DNA of 64,000 nucleotides from Sphingobium arseniciresistens (GTDB lineage: Bacteria > Pseudomonadota > Alphaproteobacteria > Sphingomonadales > Sphingomonadaceae). Shown piece after piece: positions 17,308 through 26,064 of the stretch (positions are counted from its first letter, which is position 1; the number at the start of each line of letters is the position of its first letter). The DNA lies in contig JARFNK010000005.1 in assembly GCA_029167225.1 (NCBI GenBank), positions 62,001 to 126,000 on the forward strand. Direction: 5' to 3'. The position numbers and the translations under genes are program-made. Under the pieces are notes generated by a model. It made no database searches, was not told where the DNA came from, and worked only from the letters and a program-made list of their open reading frames with translations.

Positions 17308-18321
17308 ATGAAGAAAATCACGATCATGGATGTCGCCAGGCATGCGGGCGTGTCCATGAAAAGCGTGTCCAGGGTCATCAATGCGGAACCCAATGTCGGC
17401 GCAGGCCTGCGCGAACGGGTGATGACGGCGGTGCATGACCTTGGCTACCAGCCCAATCTCGCCGCCCGATCCCTGGCCGCCGGCCGCTCCTTCGTCATCG
17501 GGGTGCTGTTCGACAATCCCAGCCCGAACTACACGATGAAGGTGCAGGAAGGCATTTATGCCGCCTGCCGGCGCGCCGGCTACCAGCTGGTGATCGAACA
17601 TGTGGACATCAGCGCGCCCGATGTTGAGGCGACGATGGACAAGATGCTCGCCAACCGCCGGCTCGACGGCCTCGTCCTCACACCGCCGGTAACCGATTCC
17701 GACAGGGTGCTGGCCGGGATAGAGGCGCATGGCGTCGCCTATGTCCGGCTTTCCCCCGGCCGCTTCCCAGGTCGATCCTCGTTCGTCGCCACCAATGACA
17801 GCGCGGGTGCCGGGGAACTGGCGGACCATCTCTGGGCACAGGGTCATCGCATCTTCGGTATCGCAAACGGACCGCCTACCCATGCCGCGACCAATTGGCG
17901 GCGGGAGGGCTTTCTTGCCGCACTGGCACGCCACGGCCTGCCGGATGGCGACCTGATGGAAGTGGACGGCAATTTCACCTTCCAGTCGGGCATCGCGGCC
18001 GGACTGGCATTGTTGACGAGCGATCGCCGCCCCACCGCCCTGTTCGCCGCGAATGACGACATGGCCGCCGGCATCTTCGCCGCCGCGGCACAGCTCGACA
18101 TCCGCATCCCGGATCAGCTTTCGGTCGTGGGGTTCGACGATAGCTGGATCGCCGAAAGCGTGTGGCCGGCCCTCACCACCGTCCACCAGCCGATCGCCGA
18201 AATGGCCCAGCTGGCGGCCGACATGCTGATCGCGGGCAAGGGAGCCGCGGCGGGTTCGCGCACGGCCCATCTCGATTGCCGACTGATCCTCCGCGGATCG
18301 ACGGCGCCAGCTCACAACTGA
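17308..18321 (+). CDS. LacI-family transcriptional regulator
   Basis: 337 aa. The N-terminal HTH and hinge (TIMDVARHAGVSMKSVSRVIN then GYQPNLAARSLAAGRS) are followed by a periplasmic-binding-type effector domain (VIGVLFDNPSPNY, LSVVGFDDSWIAESVWPALTTV). Such regulators repress sugar-uptake genes until the sugar binds. Tandem dyads 17206-17231 upstream are likely its operators. No sugar genes are adjacent; the converging gene is an SDR. An ATG four bases earlier is out of frame. Confidence 0.92.
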   Translation: MKKITIMDVARHAGVSMKSVSRVINAEPNVGAGLRERVMTAVHDLGYQPNLAARSLAAGRSFVIGVLFDNPSPNYTMKVQEGIYAACRRAGYQLVIEHVDISAPDVEATMDKMLANRRLDGLVLTPPVTDSDRVLAGIEAHGVAYVRLSPGRFPGRSSFVATNDSAGAGELADHLWAQGHRIFGIANGPPTHAATNWRREGFLAALARHGLPDGDLMEVDGNFTFQSGIAAGLALLTSDRRPTALFAANDDMAAGIFAAAAQLDIRIPDQLSVVGFDDSWIAESVWPALTTVHQPIAEMAQLAADMLIAGKGAAAGSRTAHLDCRLILRGSTAPAHN

Positions 18322-18345
18322 GCCGCGCCTGAGCCAGAAGGTCGC

Positions 18346-18370
18346 ACCCCGGCATCTCTGGATGCGGGGT
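18346..18370. terminator. Hairpin between convergent genes, possible bidirectional terminator
   Basis: ACCCCG(g)CATC-TCTG-GATGCGGGGT: a 10-bp stem with one bulged G in the 60-bp gap between the convergent LacI and SDR genes. No T-run follows on either strand, so termination is inferred from position and stem strength. Confidence 0.45.
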
Positions 18371-18381
18371 ACGGCCATGCT

Positions 18382-19167
18382 TCAGGCGATGGTCGGCACG
18401 ATGCCGCCCTCCGCCCGGATCGCGGCACCATTGGTCACGGCGGCGAGCGGACTGGCGAGGAACGCCACCGTCGCGCCGATCTCGTCCGCCTCGATCAACC
18501 GGCGGATGAGCGAAAGCGGGCGCAGCTTGGTGAAGAATTCCGCCTCGCGCTCTTCTTCCGGCGCATCCTTGTTGTCGACGACCGAGCGGATGAACTCGAC
18601 GATCCCCTCCGACCGGGTCGGCCCGGGCAGCACGGAATTGACCGTCACGCCGGTGCCGCGCGTCTGTTCGGCAAGGCCCCGCGCGATGGTGAGCTGCGCG
18701 GTCTTGGTCATGCCGTAATGGATCATCTCGCCGGGGATGACGAGCGCGCTTTCGCTGGCGATGAAGATGACCCGGCCCCAATCCTTCGCGAGCATCTGCG
18801 GGAAATAATGCCGCGCCAGCCGCGCGCCGCTCACCACATTGACCTCGAAGAAATGATGCCAGTCCTCGTCGCTGATCTCGGTAAAGGGCTTGGCTTCATA
18901 AATGCCCAGATTGTTGACGAGGATGTCGACCGAAGGCACCGCTGCGATCAGCGCCTGCGCGCCGGCCGCCGTCGCAGGATCGGCAAGCACGCCGCGCACT
19001 GTGCCGACGGCCGCGATCTCCGCCGCCGCCGCGTCCAGCTTTTTCTGGTCGCGCCCGGTGATGAAGACGTCCACGCCCTCGGCCGCAAGCCTCTTGGCGA
19101 TGGCGAAGCCGATGCCGGCGGTCGATCCCGTTACCAATGCGGTCTTGCCGCCCAATTGCAGATCCAT
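18382..19167 (-). CDS. SDR-family oxidoreductase
   Basis: 261 aa classical SDR. TGSTAGIGFAIAKRLA binds the cofactor, VDILVNNLGIYE is the NNxG motif, and the catalytic YGMTK is near residue 155 with Ser in IASESALVIPG. It probably oxidises or reduces an alcohol or sugar with NAD(P). The start was set at the ATG at 19167 preceded by AGGAG; further upstream lies the divergent LysR control region. It is probably the target of that LysR regulator through the dyad at 19253-19273. Confidence 0.92.
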   Translation of the reverse strand: MDLQLGGKTALVTGSTAGIGFAIAKRLAAEGVDVFITGRDQKKLDAAAAEIAAVGTVRGVLADPATAAGAQALIAAVPSVDILVNNLGIYEAKPFTEISDEDWHHFFEVNVVSGARLARHYFPQMLAKDWGRVIFIASESALVIPGEMIHYGMTKTAQLTIARGLAEQTRGTGVTVNSVLPGPTRSEGIVEFIRSVVDNKDAPEEEREAEFFTKLRPLSLIRRLIEADEIGATVAFLASPLAAVTNGAAIRAEGGIVPTIA

Positions 19168-19252
19168 GACGAAACTCCTGTTGCGATGATGTGAGTGCTG
19201 GTGATGTGACCGGCAATGTGGCTCGTGCGCGGGTTGATGATTAGACCGCGCG

Positions 19253-19273
19253 GATGCACAACAGACGTGCATC
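19253..19273. promoter_or_regulatory. LysR-type operator dyad
   Basis: GATGCAC-AACAGAC-GTGCATC is a perfect 7-bp inverted repeat with a 7-base spacer and contains the T-N11-A core typical of LysR-family binding sites. It lies 23 bp before the lysR ATG in the divergent SDR/lysR gap, where such sites serve both genes. Confidence 0.7.
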
Positions 19274-19296
19274 AAAATCACGAATTGGGCAGCCCC

Positions 19297-20193
19297 ATGG
19301 ATAACCGCATCGGCGACATGCAGACCTTCCTCGCCGTCACGGACGGCGGCAGCTTTGCGGCGGCGGCCAAGGCACTGCGATTGACGCCCTCCGCCGTCAG
19401 CCGCTGCATCGCCAGGCTGGAGGCACGGCTGGGCGTGGTGCTGATCCACCGGACCACCCGTTCGCTGACGCTCACGCCGGAGGGCGAGCGCTATCGCGAT
19501 CGCATAGCCGGCCTGCTCGCCGAAATGGACGAGGTGGAGCATGGCCTCGGCCAGGACCAACGCGAGCCGCGCGGCCCCCTGCGGATCAACGCATCGGTGC
19601 CCTTCGGCATGCAGTGCCTGCTGCCCATCCTGCCGCGCTTCCTCGATCGCTGCCCCGCCGTGACGGTCGACCTCGCGCTGTCGGACACGCTGGTCGACCT
19701 GATCGAGGAACGGGCGGACATCGCCATCCGCATCGGCCCTCTGCGCGACACCCGGCTGCGCGCGAAGAAGCTGGGGCGCAGCGCCATGGCGTTGGTGGCG
19801 AGCCCGGATTATCTGGCGCGCAAGGGCACGCCCGCCCAGCCCGACGATCTGGACCGGCACCATTGCCTGCAGTTCAGCTTCCGTCGTTCGATCGACAGCT
19901 GGCCGTTCCGAATCGGCAGCCGCATCGTCCATCGCCCGGTGGAGAGCGCCTTTCTGGGCAATTCGGGCGAAGTCGTGCGGATGATGGCGGTGGTGGGCGG
20001 CGGCATTGCCCGGCTCGGCCGCTTCCATGTCGCGGCCGACATCGCGGCAGGGCGGCTGGTGGAAATTCTCGCGCCGTTCAACCCCGGCGACGGCGAGGAC
20101 ATCCACGCGCTCTACGCAGGCCATGCGCGACTGGCGCTGCGGACGCGGGCTTTTCTGGATTTCCTGGAGGAGGAGCTTGTCTTGCCGACATAG
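19297..20193 (+). CDS. LysR-family transcriptional regulator
   Basis: 298 aa, family length. HTH at residues ~5-60 (MQTFLAVTDGGSFAAAAKALRLTPSAVSR) followed by a substrate-binding domain (LRINASVPFGMQCLLPILPRFL). The ATG at 19297 starts at the conserved distance before the HTH. Divergent from an SDR gene, the standard arrangement for LysR control of a neighbour. The effector is unknown. Confidence 0.93.
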   Translation: MDNRIGDMQTFLAVTDGGSFAAAAKALRLTPSAVSRCIARLEARLGVVLIHRTTRSLTLTPEGERYRDRIAGLLAEMDEVEHGLGQDQREPRGPLRINASVPFGMQCLLPILPRFLDRCPAVTVDLALSDTLVDLIEERADIAIRIGPLRDTRLRAKKLGRSAMALVASPDYLARKGTPAQPDDLDRHHCLQFSFRRSIDSWPFRIGSRIVHRPVESAFLGNSGEVVRMMAVVGGGIARLGRFHVAADIAAGRLVEILAPFNPGDGEDIHALYAGHARLALRTRAFLDFLEEELVLPT

Positions 20194-20230
20194 CGGCCAG
20201 CGATGTGGCGCCGTCGGGCCGGTCGGAAAA

Positions 20231-20305
<75 letters not shown>

Positions 20306-20426
20306 ACACCATTTTCACGCCCGCTTGACCGAGTGGCCGTGCGGGAAGCGGGCCTATGGCCTTTTGTCTGCACGATTGTCAAGGCGGCTTGCCCCTAACA
20401 ATGCAATTTCGCTAAGCGTCGCGTCC

Positions 20427-20606
20427 ATGAACGGCGAAGATCAACGCAAGGCACGGCTGGCGCAGGCGCTGCGGGACAATCTGCGGCGGCGCAAGGCACA
20501 ATCACGCGAGGAACAGTCACGCGAGGAGCAGGCCCAGGCAAAGCCGGCGATGTCCGCCGATCAGGCGGACACGGACGATTCGCCGGACGATAGCCCGACC
20601 GCCTGA
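20427..20606 (+). CDS. Small charged protein, function unknown
   Basis: 59 aa. The N-terminus EDQRKARLAQALRDNLRRRKAQ is a basic amphipathic helix that I have seen as a recurrent small hypothetical protein type in sphingomonads. The C-terminal half is acidic and low-complexity. A short internal duplication encodes SREEQ twice in a row. It lies 121 bp after the 5' end of the tRNA on the opposite strand. The start is the first ATG before the conserved-looking helix. No function can be assigned. Confidence 0.6.
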   Translation: MNGEDQRKARLAQALRDNLRRRKAQSREEQSREEQAQAKPAMSADQADTDDSPDDSPTA

Positions 20607-20637
20607 TTACCGCGTCACGCCCGAATCGCAGCCGGCA

Positions 20638-22428
20638 TCACACCCGCATCAGAGGGGCGCACGCTTCCTTCAACCAGGCGGCCGCTTCGCCCTCCAGCTG
20701 CGGCCCGACAATCTGCAGCACCTGCGCATGATAGGCGTCCAGCCAGGCGCGCTCGTCGGCTGACAGCAACGACGTGTCGATGACCGCGCGGTCGATCGGT
20801 GCGAAGGTCAGCGTCTCGAAGCCCAGCATCGGCTGCTCGGCACCCGGCACGTCCCGCGCCTCGACCAGCACCAGATTTTCGATGCGGATGCCATATTCGC
20901 CCGCCTTGTAATAGCCGGGTTCGTTGGAGAGGATCATGCCGGGCTGCAATGGCTCGTCGCCGCCGCCGAAACCGGCGATCCGCTGCGGGCCTTCATGGAC
21001 CGACAGGAAGCTGCCGACGCCGTGGCCGGTGCCATGGGCATAATCCAGTCCCGCTGCCCACAGATATTGCCGCGCCAGCACGTCGAGCTGGCCGCCGCCG
21101 GTCTTCTGCGGGAAGACAGCGCGGGCGAGCGCGATATGCCCCTTGAGGACCAGCGTGAAGCGCGTCCGCATCTCGTCCGTCGGCGTGCCGATGGCGATGG
21201 TGCGGGTGACGTCGGTGGTGCCGTCCAGATATTGCCCGCCCGAATCGACCAGATAAAGCGTTCCCGGCGTGATCGGCAGGCTGCTGTCCTCGTCCACCCG
21301 GTAATGCGGCGAGGCGCCATTGGGACCGAAGGCAGAGATCGTGTCGAACGACAGATCCTTGAGCCGCCCCGTCTCCTCGCGGAATGCGTACAGCTTTTCA
21401 GCGACGCTCATTTCCGTCTGGCCGCCCTTTGGTGCTTCCACGGAAATCCAGTGCAGGAACCGGCTGAGCGCCGCGCCGTCGCGCGCCTGCGCGGCCTTGT
21501 GTCCGGCAATCTCGACCGGGTTCTTGATCGCCTTTGGCAGCACGGCGGGGTCACGCAGCGACAGCACATGCGCGCCGCCGGCTTCGAGCAGGTTGAAGAT
21601 GGCGGCGACGGCGCGCTGCGGATCAGCCACCACGGTCTTTCCACTCAGCGCCTGAAGCGCGGCGGGGAAGTCCGTGCGGGGATGGACGCGCACGGCATTG
21701 CCCAGATGCTTGACCACGTCCTCGCCGATCTTCTCCGGCGCGACATAAAGGTCGGCGGTCGCATCGGCATGGACGATGCCATAGGCGAGCGCGACCGGCG
21801 TGCGTTCCACATCCTGCCCGCGCACGTTGAACGTCCATGCAATCGAATCGAGCGCGGAAAGGACGACCGCATCGGCCTTCCTCTCGACCAGCCAGTCCGC
21901 CATCTCCTGCCGCTTGGCCGCCGCGCCCTTGCCGGCATGGAGGTCTTCATGCACCACCAGCTTGGCCATGCTCGGCTCGGGCCGGTCGCTCCACACCCGG
22001 TCGATGGGATTGGCCGCGACCGCCACCAGTTCCGCCCCGCGCTCGGCAAGGGCGGTCGTCGCCTGCTTCACCCAGGAGCTGGCGTGGAGCCAGGGATCAT
22101 AACCGATCCGCCCGCCGCCCGGCGCATGTTCCCCCAGCCAATGGGCGACGCTCGTCTGCGGCACGCTTTCATATTGCCAGTGCGTGCCGTCCACCTGCTC
22201 GCGCACCTGAAGCGTATAGCGGCCATCGACGAAGATTGCCGCCGCCTCGGGCAACACCACGGCGCTGCCGGCAGAGCCCTGGAACCCCGTCAGCCACGCC
22301 AGGCGCTGGGCATAGGCGCCCACATATTCGCTCATATGCTCGTCCGTCAGCGGCACGACGAAACCGTCCAGCCTGTCTTGCTTCAACTGCGCGCGCAGTG
22401 CTGCGAGGCGGGCTTCATAGGTGGACAT
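20638..22428 (-). CDS. pepP: M24 family Xaa-Pro aminopeptidase (aminopeptidase P)
   Basis: 596 aa, the long form with two N-terminal creatinase-like domains before the pita-bread catalytic domain. Metal ligands are visible: Asp in VDSGGQYLDGTTDVTRT, His in GTGHGVGSFLSVHEGP, and Glu in SNEPGYYKAGEYGIRIEN. It removes N-terminal residues before proline. Divergent from the S9 peptidase gene 84 bp away, so two proline-related peptidases share a promoter region. Confidence 0.92.
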   Translation of the reverse strand: MSTYEARLAALRAQLKQDRLDGFVVPLTDEHMSEYVGAYAQRLAWLTGFQGSAGSAVVLPEAAAIFVDGRYTLQVREQVDGTHWQYESVPQTSVAHWLGEHAPGGGRIGYDPWLHASSWVKQATTALAERGAELVAVAANPIDRVWSDRPEPSMAKLVVHEDLHAGKGAAAKRQEMADWLVERKADAVVLSALDSIAWTFNVRGQDVERTPVALAYGIVHADATADLYVAPEKIGEDVVKHLGNAVRVHPRTDFPAALQALSGKTVVADPQRAVAAIFNLLEAGGAHVLSLRDPAVLPKAIKNPVEIAGHKAAQARDGAALSRFLHWISVEAPKGGQTEMSVAEKLYAFREETGRLKDLSFDTISAFGPNGASPHYRVDEDSSLPITPGTLYLVDSGGQYLDGTTDVTRTIAIGTPTDEMRTRFTLVLKGHIALARAVFPQKTGGGQLDVLARQYLWAAGLDYAHGTGHGVGSFLSVHEGPQRIAGFGGGDEPLQPGMILSNEPGYYKAGEYGIRIENLVLVEARDVPGAEQPMLGFETLTFAPIDRAVIDTSLLSADERAWLDAYHAQVLQIVGPQLEGEAAAWLKEACAPLMRV

Positions 22429-22512
22429 GCGATAATCCTTGTTTCAACAATGCGATGCACAACATAAGCACGGCGCTTTCACGGCGCCACACCCTTCCGA
22501 TGGATTTCCTTG

Positions 22513-24597
22513 ATGACACTGACAGATAACGCTCCCGTCGCACAGCAGAAGCCCCATAGCGTCCGCGCGCATGGGCATGAGGTGAGCGACCCCTGGGCGT
22601 GGCTGCGCGATCCGGGCTATCCGCAAGTCACCGACACGAGCGTCCTTGGATACCTCAAGGAAGAAAATGACTGGTTCGAGGCCGCGATGGCGCCGCACCA
22701 GCCGCTGATCGAGACGCTGTTCCAGGAAATGAAGGGCCGGATCAAGGAAGACGACCGCTCGGTGCCGCAGAAGGATGGCGACTATGTCTATTGGCGCGCC
22801 TTCGAAACCGGCGGGCAATATCGCAAATGGTATCGCCGCCCGGTCGCGGCCGGCAACGACGCCGCGCAGGACCAGCTGATCCTGGACGAGCCGGCGCTGG
22901 CCGAGGGCCATGACTATTTCCGCCTGGGCGCGATGTCGGTGAGCCCGGACGGCAAGCTGCTCGCCTATGCCATCGATACCGACGGGTCGGAGCGGTTCGA
23001 GGCGAAGATCAAGGATCTGACGACCGGCGAACTGCTGCCTGAAGTGATCCCCGGCACCCTCTCAGCGCTCGTGTGGACCAGCGACAACAAGGGGCTGCTC
23101 TACAGCCTCGCCAATGAAAACTGGCGGACGGACAATGCCCGGCTGCACCGGCTCGGCACACCCATCACCGACGATGTCGAGCTGTTCCATGAGGATGACG
23201 AGGGCTTCCGGGTCTCGATCGGCCTCACCTCGTCGGAAAAATGGATCGTCATCGGCACCGGCGATCATGTGACGAGCGAGGCATGGCTGGTGCCCGCGGA
23301 TGACCCGACGGCCACGCCGCGCCTTGTTTCCGCGCGACAGCCGGGCCGCGAATATGATGTCGATGAGCATGAAGGCACGCTCTACATCCGCACCAACGAC
23401 ACCCATCCCAATTTCCGGCTGGTGAAGGCCGCGCTGGACACGCCCGACCAGTGGGAAGAGGTCATCGCGGCCTCCGTCCATTTCTACCTGACCGATTTCA
23501 CCCTGTTCAAGCGCTTCTACGTCACCGAAGGGCGCGAGGACGGGCTCGACCAGATCGAACTGCGCGACTATGCGACCCACGGCGCCGCCCGCATCCCCTT
23601 CCCCGAGGCGAGCTATTCCGCGTCGCTGGACGACAATCCCGAATATGACGTGACGACGCTGCGCATCGGCTATGAATCGATGGTCACGCCCGACACGATC
23701 TACGACTATCATCTGGACGAGACGTTCAAGGCCGGCACGATGGAAGTGCTGAAGGTCCAGGAAATCCCCTCGGGCTATGATGCCTCCCGCTATGCGACCG
23801 AGCGCCTGCTGATCACCGCGCGCGACGGGACGCAAGTGCCCGTCTCCATCGTCTACCCCAAGGATTTCCCGCGCGACGGCAGCGGGCCGCTGCACCTTTA
23901 TGGCTATGGCGCCTATGGCATCGCGATGGAGCCGGGCTTTTCCACCGGCCGGCTGTCGCTGCTCGACCGGGGCTTCGCCTTTGCGCTGGCGCATATCCGC
24001 GGCGGCGACGATCTGGGCCAGCAATGGTATCTGGATGGCAAGCTGGAGAAGCGCACCAACACGTTCAACGATTTCGTCGATGTCGCAAAGGGCCTGATCG
24101 CGCTGGGCTATACCGCGCCCGGCCGCATCAGCATTTCGGGCGGATCGGCCGGCGGCGAGTTGATGGGCGCGGTCATGAATGCCAACCCGGAACTGTGGGG
24201 CGCGGTCGTCGCGCATGTGCCCTTCGTCGACGTGCTCAACACGATGATGGATGCCTCGCTGCCGCTGACGCCGGGCGAGTGGCCCGAATGGGGCAACCCG
24301 ATCGAGGACAAGGCCGCGTTCGAGACGATCCTGTCCTATTGCCCCTACAGCAATGTCTCGGCGCAGGATTATCCGCCGCTGCTGGTGACGGCCGGGCTCA
24401 ATGACCCCCGCGTCACCTATTGGGAGCCGGCCAAATGGGTGGCGAAGCTGCGCGCGACCAAGACGGACGGCAATGTGCTGCTGCTCAAGACAAACATGGG
24501 CGCGGGCCATGGCGGCAAGTCCGGCCGGTTCGACAGCCTGCGCGAGGGGGCGGAGGAGTTCGCCTTCATCCTGTGGCAACTGGGCGTGGCAGGCTGA
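22513..24597 (+). CDS. S9 family peptidase (oligopeptidase B-like)
   Basis: 694 aa. An N-terminal beta-propeller (residues ~80-420) is followed by an alpha/beta hydrolase domain with the nucleophile in ISGGSAGGELMGAVMN, Asp in TAGLNDPRVTYWEP and His in NMGAGHGGKSGRF. The length and SGGSAGG pattern fit oligopeptidase B (PtrB), which cuts after Arg/Lys in short peptides. An in-frame TTG immediately precedes the ATG; the ATG is preferred. The last 36 bases of the gene are contained in a perfect 50-bp tandem duplication. Confidence 0.88.
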   Translation: MTLTDNAPVAQQKPHSVRAHGHEVSDPWAWLRDPGYPQVTDTSVLGYLKEENDWFEAAMAPHQPLIETLFQEMKGRIKEDDRSVPQKDGDYVYWRAFETGGQYRKWYRRPVAAGNDAAQDQLILDEPALAEGHDYFRLGAMSVSPDGKLLAYAIDTDGSERFEAKIKDLTTGELLPEVIPGTLSALVWTSDNKGLLYSLANENWRTDNARLHRLGTPITDDVELFHEDDEGFRVSIGLTSSEKWIVIGTGDHVTSEAWLVPADDPTATPRLVSARQPGREYDVDEHEGTLYIRTNDTHPNFRLVKAALDTPDQWEEVIAASVHFYLTDFTLFKRFYVTEGREDGLDQIELRDYATHGAARIPFPEASYSASLDDNPEYDVTTLRIGYESMVTPDTIYDYHLDETFKAGTMEVLKVQEIPSGYDASRYATERLLITARDGTQVPVSIVYPKDFPRDGSGPLHLYGYGAYGIAMEPGFSTGRLSLLDRGFAFALAHIRGGDDLGQQWYLDGKLEKRTNTFNDFVDVAKGLIALGYTAPGRISISGGSAGGELMGAVMNANPELWGAVVAHVPFVDVLNTMMDASLPLTPGEWPEWGNPIEDKAAFETILSYCPYSNVSAQDYPPLLVTAGLNDPRVTYWEPAKWVAKLRATKTDGNVLLLKTNMGAGHGGKSGRFDSLREGAEEFAFILWQLGVAG

Positions 24598-24661
24598 GGC
24601 ACGCGGCGCGAGCCTTCATCCTGTGGCAACTGGGCGTGGCAGGCTGAGGCACGCGGCGCGA
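24562..24661. repeat. Perfect 50-bp tandem duplication over a stop codon
   Basis: Bases 24562-24611 and 24612-24661 are identical. The first copy carries the last codons and TGA of the S9 peptidase gene; the second is non-coding up to its last base, which is the A of the thioesterase ATG. With no divergence between copies it looks recent. Confidence 0.95.
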
Positions 24662-25104
24662 TGTCGGCCCCCTCCCCTCCTGTCGCGCCCCCGCCCCCAG
24701 CCACGCCGCCACCTACACCCTTCGTCACGCACATCACCTCGCAGCCGCAGGACATCGACGAACTCGGCCATGTGAACAATGCCGTGTGGGTGCGGTGGCT
24801 TCAGGATGTGGCGACGCAGCACTGGATCTCCGCCGCGTCGCCCGAACATGTCGCCGCCTATCTCTGGGTCGTGACCCGGCATGAGATCGACTATCGCGGC
24901 AATGTCGGGCCTGGCGAGACAGTCACGGCCAGGACATGGGTGGGGGAAGCCCCGCGCGGCGCGCGCTTCGACCGGATGGTGGAGTTTATCGGCGCCGACG
25001 GCAAGGTGAAGGTCGCGGCGAAATCCACCTGGGCGTTGATCGATCGCCAGACCGGCCGGGTGCTCCGTGTGCCTGCGGAAGTGGCGGCGCCGTTTCTCGC
25101 CTGA
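24661..25104 (+). CDS. Acyl-CoA thioesterase, 4-hydroxybenzoyl-CoA thioesterase type
   Basis: 147 aa hotdog-fold protein. QDIDELGHVNNAVWVRWLQ holds the catalytic Asp and the HVNN signature of the 4HBT family; YRGNVGPGETVTARTWV is the following strand. It hydrolyses an acyl-CoA, substrate unknown. The N-terminal 20 residues are Pro-rich and may be disordered. The start codon's first base is the end of the 50-bp tandem repeat, so the duplication placed a new upstream region in front of this gene; no Shine-Dalgarno is obvious. Confidence 0.85.
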   Translation: MSAPSPPVAPPPPATPPPTPFVTHITSQPQDIDELGHVNNAVWVRWLQDVATQHWISAASPEHVAAYLWVVTRHEIDYRGNVGPGETVTARTWVGEAPRGARFDRMVEFIGADGKVKVAAKSTWALIDRQTGRVLRVPAEVAAPFLA

Positions 25105-25257
25105 CCCCACCGCACGTCATTCCCGTGCAGGCGCCCCCCCATGTCCCGCCAGTTCCCCAAGCGCAAGGTAAGGAAGACCGTTTCTTATCTATTTGCACGG
25201 GACAACGGGAAGGCATTGCGAGCGGCGAGCGCATCGCATCCACCGAAATCGATCGGA

Positions 25258-25968
25258 TCAGTTCGCGATCAGGCTGGCCACGGTGCGGATCGCGCCCGGC
25301 GCGGCCACGAAGGCCATGTGGCTGCAATCCAGTTCCAGCGCGCGGTCGCGCTCGTGGCGGCGACCACGGGCAGACAACGGCGCGACGACACCGTCGCGCG
25401 GCGACCAGCAGGCGATGGTCTCGACCGGCGGCTTCTCGCCAAGGTCGCAGTTGATCGGCGGGCAATCGACGGGATGGCCGGCGATCCGCTCATAGGCGCG
25501 CCAGGCATTGTTCGCGCGCGGATCGCCCGAAAAGGGGCTGCCGAGCGTGATGACCCGCGCCACGCGACCCGGCCGATATTTCGCATATTCGCGCGCGATC
25601 AGGCCGCCAAGGCTCCAGCCGACCACCACCGCGGGCTCCGTCAGCCCCAGCGAATCGACATGCGCGTCCAGTCGCTGGAGCAGGGTCGCATCGACACCCT
25701 GATTGCGACCAAGGCCCCAGCCATGCACCGGGAAACCGGCCTGCCGCAGCGAGCGGCGCATCCGCGCGGTCGTCTTGTCGGATGCCATGAATCCGGGAAT
25801 CACAACGACCGGTGTAGGCCGATTCGCCAATGGCAGCGGCACCGCCCTACCGAACGCCGCCATGTAGCGGGTATAGGCAAAAGCCCCGATTTCGCGCGCC
25901 AGCAGTGCTGCCGGCGGCGGCGCGGCCGATATCTGCGCTCTGATCGAAAGGGCCGGTGCGGAAGCCAT
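25258..25968 (-). CDS. Alpha/beta hydrolase (lipase/esterase-like)
   Basis: 236 aa. VVVIPGFMASDKTTARM gives the oxyanion-strand region, GWSLGGLIAREYAKYRP the nucleophile elbow (GxSxG), and the His in LDCSHMAFV is plausible for the triad. It resembles PGAP1-like or triacylglycerol lipase-type hydrolases. No signal peptide is apparent, so it is probably cytoplasmic or membrane-associated. Gene start at ATG 25968; the substrate is unknown. Confidence 0.82.
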   Translation of the reverse strand: MASAPALSIRAQISAAPPPAALLAREIGAFAYTRYMAAFGRAVPLPLANRPTPVVVIPGFMASDKTTARMRRSLRQAGFPVHGWGLGRNQGVDATLLQRLDAHVDSLGLTEPAVVVGWSLGGLIAREYAKYRPGRVARVITLGSPFSGDPRANNAWRAYERIAGHPVDCPPINCDLGEKPPVETIACWSPRDGVVAPLSARGRRHERDRALELDCSHMAFVAAPGAIRTVASLIAN

Positions 25969-26064
25969 GCCGCACTATACGCACGCCCAATGTTTATGAA
26001 AGATTTATGACGGAAATTTTCCGTTTTCTTTGCAGTCGGTTCAGGAGCGTCCGCGCAGCCTCGC

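Noticed and set aside
25141-25257. ATG frame between the thioesterase and esterase genes continuing antisense to the esterase
   Set aside because: It overlaps the well-supported alpha/beta hydrolase on the other strand and shows no domain.
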